Positions 59,466 through 64,000 of a stretch of DNA of 64,000 nt are shown here, piece after piece; the first letter of the stretch is position 1; each line of letters opens with the position of its first letter. A program made the translations under genes and the position numbers. The stretch comes from JAXLVB01 sp046329195 (GTDB lineage: Bacteria > Bacteroidota > Bacteroidia > Cytophagales > Spirosomataceae), in NCBI GenBank assembly GCA_046329195.1, contig JAXLVB010000001.1, forward strand, positions 682,001 to 746,000, read 5' to 3'. Under the pieces are notes generated by a model, which saw only the letters and a list, made by a program, of their open reading frames with translations, was not told the DNA's origin and made no database searches.

Positions 59466-60665
59466 ATGCAATACGACATCATTATTATTGGCGGCGGAAT
59501 TGTTGGCCTAGCTACCGCTCTACAAATCAAGAAACAAAATCCGACATTGAAAGTATTGGTCATTGAAAAAGAAAACGAAGTGGCCAAGCACCAAACGGGT
59601 AACAATTCTGGGGTGATTCACTCGGGGCTTTACTATAAACCAGGTTCTTTGAAAGCAACCAATTGCATCAGAGGGTATCATCAACTCATCGAGTTTTGCG
59701 ACGAAATGCAAATTCCGTATGAACGCTGTGGTAAAATTGTAGTAGCCACCACCCCTGAGCAGGTTCCCTTGCTCAACAACCTATACGAACGAGGCAAACA
59801 AAATGGTCTTGAGGGCTTAAAAAAACTCAACCTCGCTCAGATGCGAGAGTATGAGCCGTATGTGAATGGTGTAGAAGGAATGTTTGTACCACAAACAGGT
59901 ATTGTGGACTATAAAGTGGTGACTGAGAAATACGCCGAGCGTTATCAGCAATTAGGTGGTAGTATATTATTGGGCGAAAAGGTATTGGGTATCACCAAGG
60001 GAAATAGCCTCAGTATTGTCAAAACCAATCAGCAGGTTTACGAGACCAAACTGGTCATCAACTGCGCCGGCTTGTATTCTGACAAAATAGCCCAGATGAC
60101 ACAAGACAAGCCTATCAACTTACGTATTGTGCCTTTCAGAGGCGAATATTACAAGATTCGCCCCGAAAAACACTACTTGGTTCGTAACTTGATTTATCCA
60201 GTACCAGACCCTAACTTCCCATTTTTGGGCGTGCATTTTACCCGGATGATGCGGGGAGGCATAGAGGCTGGCCCTAATGCGGTGTTGGCGTTTCAGCGAG
60301 AAGGGTATCGAAGAACAGACATCAATGCCAAAGAACTGTGGGAAACCCTCACCTGGCCAGGGTTTCAGAAAGTTGCGGCTAAATACTGGGAAACAGGGAT
60401 GGGCGAAATGTACCGTAGCTTTTCAAAAGCGGCCTTTACCAAAGCATTACAAGCACTGATTCCTGATATTCAAGAAAGCGATTTAATCGAAGGTGGAGCC
60501 GGTGTAAGAGCGCAAGCCTGTGACCGAAACGGTGGGTTGTTGGATGATTTTGCTATTTTGGAGGACGAAAAGGTCATAAATATTTGTAATGCCCCTTCTC
60601 CAGCAGCTACTTCGTCACTTTCGATAGGATTGACAGTGTCAGAAATGGCTCTTCGACGTTTCTGA
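59466..60665 (+). CDS. lhgO: L-2-hydroxyglutarate oxidase
   Basis: 399 aa from ATG 59466 (MQYDIIIIGGGIVGLATALQI); an upstream start at 59406 would place 20 extra residues before the FAD loop. The dinucleotide motif IIIGGGIVGLATALQIKK is followed by VLVIEKE and VAKHQTGNNSGVIHSGLYYKPGSLKA, the signature of LhgO/DAO-family oxidases. Further motifs FRGEYYKIRPEK and IYPVPDPNFPFLGVHFTRM are typical of L-2-hydroxyglutarate oxidase, and the C-terminal GGAGVRAQACDRNGGLLDDFAI completes the active site. It oxidises L-2-hydroxyglutarate to 2-oxoglutarate, passing electrons to the quinone pool. It stands alone. Confidence 0.9.
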   Translation: MQYDIIIIGGGIVGLATALQIKKQNPTLKVLVIEKENEVAKHQTGNNSGVIHSGLYYKPGSLKATNCIRGYHQLIEFCDEMQIPYERCGKIVVATTPEQVPLLNNLYERGKQNGLEGLKKLNLAQMREYEPYVNGVEGMFVPQTGIVDYKVVTEKYAERYQQLGGSILLGEKVLGITKGNSLSIVKTNQQVYETKLVINCAGLYSDKIAQMTQDKPINLRIVPFRGEYYKIRPEKHYLVRNLIYPVPDPNFPFLGVHFTRMMRGGIEAGPNAVLAFQREGYRRTDINAKELWETLTWPGFQKVAAKYWETGMGEMYRSFSKAAFTKALQALIPDIQESDLIEGGAGVRAQACDRNGGLLDDFAILEDEKVINICNAPSPAATSSLSIGLTVSEMALRRF

Positions 60666-60794
60666 TAATCAGGGGGTTTGTGGAAGAGAGACAAAAAAAT
60701 CTTTATTTTTTTGTGCATTTTCTTGCAAACTTAAAAACAGACCTACATCTTTGCAGTCCCAAATCGCAACGGCGACTAAAGGAAATCATCTAAT

Positions 60795-60867
60795 AAGTTC
60801 ATAGCTCAGCTGGTTCAGAGCATCCCGAAGCATTTCGGGAGGGTTTAAGGTTCGAGTCATAAACTTA
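60795..60867 (+). pseudogene. tRNA-like pseudogene (copy 0)
   Basis: TTCATAGCTCAGCTGGTTCAG, the D-arm of the tRNA-Val 83 bp downstream, recurs exactly. The anticodon arm is replaced by TCCCGAA-GCAT-TTCGGGA, a 7-bp hairpin with a 4-nt loop that leaves no anticodon. The T-arm (AAGGTTCGAGTCATA) is broken, though AAGTT and AACTT could still pair as acceptor ends. Confidence 0.7.
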
Positions 60868-60877
60868 AAAGATAAAA

Positions 60878-60952
60878 GGGTTCATAGCTCAGCTGGTTCA
60901 GAGCACCTGCCTTACAAGCAGGGGGTCCAAGGTTCGAATCCTTGTGGACCCA
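60878..60952 (+). tRNA. tRNA-Val (anticodon TAC)
   Basis: A complete 75-nt cloverleaf: acceptor GGGTTCA with TGGACCC, D-arm GCTC...GAGC, anticodon arm CCTGC-CTTACAA-GCAGG with TAC in the loop, variable GGGTC, T-arm CAAGG-TTCGAAT-CCTTG, discriminator A. CCA is not encoded. A terminator hairpin and a GIY-YIG ORF follow. Confidence 0.96.
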
Positions 60953-60990
60953 CAAAGGGAAGTCGGAAACGGCTTCCCTTTTGTGTTTTT
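60951..60990 (+). terminator. terminator after tRNA-Val
   Basis: GGGAAG (60957-60962) pairs with CTTCCC (60973-60978), extended by CACAAA/TTTTGTG, then TTTTT. The U-run ends directly at the ATG of the GIY-YIG ORF (60991), so the ORF can only be read if transcription passes the terminator or starts elsewhere. Confidence 0.8.
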
Positions 60991-61242
60991 ATGGAATTCA
61001 CGACATACATTCTTTATTCGGCAAGTACAGATAGGTATTATGTAGGTTCGACTGGGAATCTGCCAGACCGTTTGTTGCGTCATAATCAAGGCCGAAGTAA
61101 AGCGACGAAATCAGGCTTACCGTGGGTGGTAGTGCACAGGGAGGTGTACCCAAGTCGTTCAGCAGCGTATAGACGGGAACTTGAAATCAAAGGGAAAAAG
61201 AGTCGAAAATATATAGAGTCCTTACTACATGACTATTCATAG
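60991..61242 (+). CDS. small GIY-YIG nuclease-domain protein (copy 1)
   Basis: 83 aa. The catalytic core is MEFTTYILYSASTDRYYVGSTGNLPDRLLRHN: YIL replaces GIY and YVG replaces YIG, as in the compact UPF0213-type GIY-YIG proteins; Arg28 of RLLRHN is in the position of the catalytic Arg, and a Glu follows in VVHREVYPSRSAAYRRELEIKGKK. Function of such tiny proteins is uncertain: DNA-repair-like nuclease or homing-type endonuclease. The ATG abuts the tRNA terminator, and the ORF runs into the next tRNA-like repeat. Its near-identical copy lies 354 bp downstream. Confidence 0.85.
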   Translation: MEFTTYILYSASTDRYYVGSTGNLPDRLLRHNQGRSKATKSGLPWVVVHREVYPSRSAAYRRELEIKGKKSRKYIESLLHDYS

Positions 61243-61306
61243 CTCAGCTGGTTCAGAGCATCCCGAACTAACGGGAGGGTCCAAGGTTCGAATCCTTGTG
61301 GACCCA
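61233..61306 (+). pseudogene. tRNA-like pseudogene (copy 2)
   Basis: D-arm, variable region and T-arm match tRNA-Val exactly (GCTCAGCTGGTTCAGAGC, GGGTCCAAGGTTCGAATCC). The anticodon arm is TCCCG-AACTAA-CGGGA with only six loop bases, and the 5' acceptor strand CTATTCA cannot pair with TGGACCC beyond four positions. Length 74 nt, one less than tRNA-Val. Probably non-functional as a tRNA, though it could still form most of the fold. Confidence 0.7.
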
Positions 61307-61344
61307 CAAAGGGAAGTCAGAAACGGCTTCCCTTTTGTGTTTTT
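61305..61344 (+). terminator. duplicate terminator after tRNA-like copy 2
   Basis: Same sequence as the one at 60951-60990 apart from one base in the loop, again ending at the ATG of the following GIY-YIG ORF (61345). Confidence 0.75.
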
Positions 61345-61596
61345 ATGGAATTCACGACATACATTCTTTATTCGGCAAGTACAGATAGGTACTATATAGG
61401 TTCGACAGGGAATCTGCCTGAGCGTTTGCTGCGTCATAATCAAGGCCGAAGTAAAGCGACGAAATCAGGCTTACCGTGGGTGGTAGTGCACAGGGAAGTG
61501 TATCCGAGTCGTTCTGTAGCCTATAGGCGAGAAATGGAAATCAAAGGGAAAAAGAGTCGAAAGTATATAGAGTCCTTACTCCATGGCTATTCATAA
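61345..61596 (+). CDS. small GIY-YIG nuclease-domain protein (copy 2)
   Basis: 83 aa, a near-exact repeat of the product at 60991-61242: only a few residues differ (YYIGSTGNLPERLLRHN against YYVGSTGNLPDRLLRHN; SVAYRREMEIKGKK against SAAYRRELEIKGKK; HGYS against HDYS). Differences are conservative, and several DNA differences are silent, so both copies look kept under protein-level constraint. The stop codon overlaps the truncated tRNA-like copy 3. Expression again would need passage of the upstream terminator. The role is unknown; the repeated link with tRNA sequence suggests a mobile or self-duplicating module. Confidence 0.85.
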   Translation: MEFTTYILYSASTDRYYIGSTGNLPERLLRHNQGRSKATKSGLPWVVVHREVYPSRSVAYRREMEIKGKKSRKYIESLLHGYS

Positions 61597-61640
61597 CTCA
61601 GCTGGTTCAGAGCATCCCGAACTAACGGGAGGGTCCAAGG
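61587..61640 (+). pseudogene. truncated tRNA-like repeat (copy 3)
   Basis: TTCATAACTCAGCTGG (61590 on) repeats the D-arm with one change, and the anticodon arm TCCCGAACTAACGGGA equals that of copy 2. The sequence stops matching after GGGTCCAAGG; T-arm and acceptor 3' strand are missing. Confidence 0.75.
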
Positions 61641-61680
61641 GCAAAAAACACAAAAGGGAACGAACTGATACATCAGTCCC
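61641..61680 (-). terminator. terminator of the lemA-TPM group
   Basis: On the minus strand ACTGAT-GT-ATCAGT (61664-61677), flanked by GGGG and TTCCC that can extend the stem, is followed by TTTTGTGTTTTTTG. It is 31 bp after the stop of the 252-aa TPM gene. Confidence 0.6.
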
Positions 61681-61710
61681 CATTCCAACTTGAAAATAAT
61701 TGAATCGCCT

Positions 61711-62469
61711 CTAATAATCGCCTCCAGCGCCTCCGCCACCAAAACTGCCTCCACCGAAGCCACCAAAACCGCCTCCGCCACCCCAACCTGAGCCAGACGA
61801 ACTACCCCAGCTGGTAATAGTCGTGTAAGGATACCAACTGTCGCCTCGACGATACCGATTCCCTCCTCCCTTATTTCGACTTATCAGCCAAATGATAATC
61901 ACCAGAATAATGATAAAAATGATAAGTCCAGTCAAATCACCATCGCCTTGCGAGTCACTTGAATCAGCTTTATACTCGCCTTTGGCATAGGCCATAATCG
62001 CATCAATCCCTTGATTAATACCTTGTGCCCACTGCTGGTTTTTGAAGTTGGGTACTACTTCGTTCGTAATAATACGCTTTGCAATGGCGTCAGGAATGGC
62101 TCCCTCCATACCTCTACCAGTAGCAATAAAGATTTTGCGGGTTTCGGTTGCCCACAAAAACACAATGCCATTGTTTTTGCCTTTTTGCCCTACGCCCCAC
62201 GTTTCGCCCAACTTAAAAGCATAGTCACTGGGTGGGTAGTCGCCTGTGGTAGGTACAATTACTACCACGATTTGGGTCGAGGTAGAGTCATTGTAGGCTA
62301 CTAATTTTTGTTCTAAGGCCGCTCGTTCGTCGGGGCGGAGCATTCCCACCAAATCGTTGACCAACTTGGGAGGGTTTGGCCGAGGAGGGATGTCTTGGGC
62401 AATTGCTGACGGAATCAAGGCCAAAATGCACCAAGCAAGCGATAAAAAAGTGGTTAGCTTACGTAGCAT
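61711..62469 (-). CDS. TPM-domain membrane protein (YgcG-like)
   Basis: 252 aa with a signal peptide (MLRKLTTFLSLAWCILALIPSAIA). The TPM domain runs from about 35 to 165 (VNDLVGMLRPDERAALEQKLVAYNDSTSTQIVVVIVPTTGDYPPSDYAFKLGETWGVGQKGKNNGIVFLWATETRKIFIATGRGMEGAIPDAIAKRI). A membrane helix (LTGLIIFIIILVIIIWLI) follows, then a tail of GGGGGFGGFGGGSFGGGGAGG. This is the standard YgcG layout; TPM proteins have been tied to phosphatase activity and photosystem repair in plants, but the bacterial role is unclear. It is the last gene of the lemA group. Confidence 0.9.
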   Translation of the reverse strand: MLRKLTTFLSLAWCILALIPSAIAQDIPPRPNPPKLVNDLVGMLRPDERAALEQKLVAYNDSTSTQIVVVIVPTTGDYPPSDYAFKLGETWGVGQKGKNNGIVFLWATETRKIFIATGRGMEGAIPDAIAKRIITNEVVPNFKNQQWAQGINQGIDAIMAYAKGEYKADSSDSQGDGDLTGLIIFIIILVIIIWLISRNKGGGNRYRRGDSWYPYTTITSWGSSSGSGWGGGGGFGGFGGGSFGGGGAGGDY

Positions 62470-62490
62470 GGAGGAAAAAATAGAAAGTAA

Positions 62491-62516
62491 GAAAAGGGGC
62501 GTACAAGCCCCTTTTC
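62491..62516 (-). terminator. hairpin between the two TPM genes
   Basis: GAAAAGGGGC (62491-62500) and GCCCCTTTTC (62507-62516), a perfect 10-bp stem with a 6-nt loop, 6 bp after the stop codon of the 141-aa gene. It may lower expression of the distal gene rather than fully separate it. Confidence 0.7.
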
Positions 62517-62522
62517 GATAAA

Positions 62523-62948
62523 TTAACCAAACGAAATATCGTCCGATAGTTCGTTGGTGTCGTCATCTTGGTATGGAAAGTAGGCTTGAAGCTGCTGGCC
62601 AGCTAACTGGATTCCAGCACTAAGCCCTTCAGCATACTCGGCTTTTTGAAAATGCTTGCGCATCAAATCACGAGTAGTTTGCCAGAAATCATCGGGCACA
62701 ACGGCGTCAATGCCTTCGTCGCCCAGAATGGCAAATTTACGGTCTTCGGTTGCTACATAAAACAATACCCCATTCCGACGTTCGGTTCGGTGCATACCCA
62801 AGTTAAAAAACACTTCTTTAGCTCGGTCAAGTACCTCGTCCGAAGTGCAATTCGCCTCAATATGCACCTTCACCTCACCAGAGGTATTTTTTTCAGCGGC
62901 TTTGATAGTCGCTACAATTTGCTTTTGTTGTTCGTCGGTAAGTAACAT
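62523..62948 (-). CDS. small TPM-domain protein
   Basis: 141 aa, a single TPM domain without signal peptide or membrane helix: LLTDEQQKQIVATIKAAEKNTSGEVKVHIEANCTSDEVLDRAKEVFFNLGMHRTERRNGVLFYVATEDRKFAILGDEGIDAVVPDDFWQ. The GEVKVHIE, RNGVLFYVA and FAILGDEGID blocks are the core. The acidic tail DDDTNELSDDISFG is short. It lies between lemA and the larger TPM gene, an arrangement often seen in Bacteroidota, so the three products probably act together on the envelope. Confidence 0.88.
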   Translation of the reverse strand: MLLTDEQQKQIVATIKAAEKNTSGEVKVHIEANCTSDEVLDRAKEVFFNLGMHRTERRNGVLFYVATEDRKFAILGDEGIDAVVPDDFWQTTRDLMRKHFQKAEYAEGLSAGIQLAGQQLQAYFPYQDDDTNELSDDISFG

Positions 62949-63004
62949 GAAGTATCAGTTACGGATTGTGCTTGAGATGACGAGCAGTTGATAACCGATA
63001 AGCC

Positions 63005-63586
63005 TTAAAACTTCACGGTAGGTGCTTTTTGAGCAGCTGCATCAGCTTCAAAGAATCCCTTCTTCGAGAAGCCAAACATCCCTGCCAGTAGATTGGTTGG
63101 GAAGGTCACCACTCGCTGGTTGAAAGCCTTTACAATATCATTGAAGTTGTTGCGCTCTACGGCAATGCGGTTTTCAGTACCTTCTAATTGAGCTTGCAGT
63201 TCCGAAAAGTTCTGTGTGGCTTTCAGCTGTGGGTAGTTTTCGGCTACGGCCATCAAACGAGACAGAGCGCCACTCAATTGAGATTGTGCTTCTTGGAACT
63301 TAGCCATATTTTCGGGGGTGATGTCGTCGGCTTTGAGTTGAATAGAGGTAGCTTTTGAACGAGCTTCGATAACGGCAGTGAGCGTGCTTTTTTCAAAATT
63401 AGCAGCGCCTTGTACGGTATTTACCAAGTTCGGAATCAAGTCCAATCGGCGTTGATACTGCGTTTGTACTTTGGCCCAAGCAGCTTCTACTTCTTGGTTT
63501 TGTGTAGCCAGACCGTTGTAGGTACTACAACCGTACATTCCAAAAACGCCTAAAACGACCAACAAAATAATGGTGCTCTTTGACAT
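63005..63586 (-). CDS. lemA: LemA family protein
   Basis: 193 aa. The N-terminal stretch MSKSTIILLVVLGVFGMYGCSTYNGL can be read as a membrane helix or as a lipoprotein signal with Cys20 (MYGC). The LemA core follows: VEAAWAKVQTQYQRRLDLIPNLVNTVQGAANFEKSTLTAVIEARSKA, QSQLSGALSRLMAVAENYPQLKATQNFSELQAQLEGTENRIAVERNNFNDIVKAFNQRVVTFPTNLLAGMFGF, a coiled-coil helical bundle with the invariant ENYPxLK...F..LQ.QLEGTENRI. Function unclear; it accompanies TPM proteins as here. Confidence 0.95.
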   Translation of the reverse strand: MSKSTIILLVVLGVFGMYGCSTYNGLATQNQEVEAAWAKVQTQYQRRLDLIPNLVNTVQGAANFEKSTLTAVIEARSKATSIQLKADDITPENMAKFQEAQSQLSGALSRLMAVAENYPQLKATQNFSELQAQLEGTENRIAVERNNFNDIVKAFNQRVVTFPTNLLAGMFGFSKKGFFEADAAAQKAPTVKF

Positions 63587-63722
63587 GGTGTTGAAAGTTA
63601 GATTTCAGGGTTAAATTTTGACCCAAATGTATAGCTTTCTTGGAGATTTCAAAGTGAAATTTTGGATGAACGCACCCCAGCAGGACAGAACTATCCGAAA
63701 AGTTGTGATGAAATTCCAATCG

Positions 63723-64000
63723 CTATGCTTTTAACCATTTGCGAGCATTTACTAGTGATTTAGGATAATGTACCCCCAGCCATATGCCAAACTGCTGCTG
63801 CTCTTGTGAAGTAAGCAGGGAGGTAAGGTGGATTTTTTCAGCAGAAACAGGTTCAAGCTCAGGTAACCAGTGCTTGACATACGCACCTGCTGGGTCGTAG
63901 CGAGAGGCTTGGGTGTAGCTATTGAAGTATCTATTTTCTCGGGGGTCGTTGCCTACTCCTGCTACATAGTTCCAGTTGCCCCAGTTAGAGCATACATCGT
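63723..64000 (-). CDS. cryptochrome DASH / photolyase family protein, C-terminal end
   Basis: The last 92 residues only; the 5' part lies beyond the right edge. It reads NWGNWNYVAGVGNDPRENRYFNSYTQASRYDPAGAYVKHWLPEL, the FAD-binding C-terminal core of DASH-type cryptochromes, where N..NW.Y..G.G.DPRE.R.F....Q...YD..G.YV..W.PEL is conserved. Classical CPD photolyases have a different GGDARPYFRIFNP stretch here. The protein ends KWLKA. Expected role: blue-light-dependent repair of pyrimidine dimers in single-stranded DNA. The right edge cut prevents checking of the antenna domain. Confidence 0.85.
   Translation of the reverse strand, partial: DVCSNWGNWNYVAGVGNDPRENRYFNSYTQASRYDPAGAYVKHWLPELEPVSAEKIHLTSLLTSQEQQQFGIWLGVHYPKSLVNARKWLKA

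Noticed and set aside
60898..61089. Minus-strand ORF with GSTRIRTLDP across tRNA-Val, and the similar one at 61237-61443
   Set aside because: The GSTRIRTLDP stretch is the antisense translation of the tRNA T-arm, a well-known false ORF.
61711..61790. Gly-rich repeat at the end of the TPM protein as a possible secretion or adhesin repeat
   Set aside because: Such GGGFGG tails are normal for YgcG-type TPM proteins.

Overview
The window looks like chromosome of a member of the Bacteroidota, most likely Cytophagales (Spirosoma/Runella-like). The evidence is an array of long FtsX/MacB-type permeases, a TonB-dependent receptor with an N-terminal carboxypeptidase-like domain, a type IX secretion C-terminal sorting domain, TAnnTTTG-type -7 promoter elements and mostly weak Shine-Dalgarno sequences. 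By eye GC is in the mid-40s percent, dropping clearly in 17.6-19.6 kb, 37.1-38.7 kb and 43.5-48.9 kb. I see no rRNA, IS transposase, phage gene or CRISPR array.

Layout. 0-12.2 kb: five minus-strand FtsX-like ABC permeases in a row (the leftmost cut by the window edge), interrupted by a secreted pentapeptide-repeat protein. 12.3-16.3 kb: a gluconate-2-dehydrogenase-subunit-3-like protein with its GMC oxidoreductase, a lipoprotein, a cytochrome b5-like protein and a BadF/BadG-type kinase. 16.3-22.6 kb: a possible signalling locus. An HTH-like 556-aa protein, an ECF-type sigma factor and a TPR-bearing putative anti-sigma factor run leftward; a 64-aa putative lipoprotein and an exported TPR-CHAT protease run rightward; the shared AT-rich control region carries two perfect palindromes. 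23.2-31.8 kb: ferredoxin-type reductase, M3 peptidase, VTT membrane protein, cystathionine gamma-synthase, cytidine deaminase and a TonB receptor under a TPP riboswitch (a predicted thiamine importer).

32-38.7 kb is a small defence-type region: a ParE/RelE-like toxin-antitoxin pair, an amidase, an epimerase, McrB-McrC (type IV restriction) and a lone HsdR_N-like nuclease-fold protein, followed by two large imperfect palindromes. 38.7-43.5 kb: SASA esterase, a second transsulfuration enzyme, a secreted LRR protein with a perfect 34-nt palindrome against its start codon, and a GH3-family enzyme. 43.5-48.9 kb is an AT-rich segment with two related secreted proteins of unknown function flanking a methyltransferase, then an XRE regulator. 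48.9-53.7 kb: serine hydrolase and a very large ThuA-glucose dehydrogenase-PKD-cytochrome c protein. 54-57 kb: a siroheme sulfite/nitrite reductase with cobA, which makes its cofactor precursor. 57-64 kb: sterol desaturase-family protein, OmpA protein, L-2-hydroxyglutarate oxidase, a tRNA-Val cluster in which tRNA-like repeats alternate with two GIY-YIG ORFs, a lemA-TPM-TPM group, and the C-terminal end of a cryptochrome-DASH-like photolyase.

The two places that best merit a second look as possibly undescribed systems are the sigma/anti-sigma/peptide/CHAT locus (16.3-22.6 kb) and the tRNA-like/GIY-YIG repeat array (60.8-61.65 kb).
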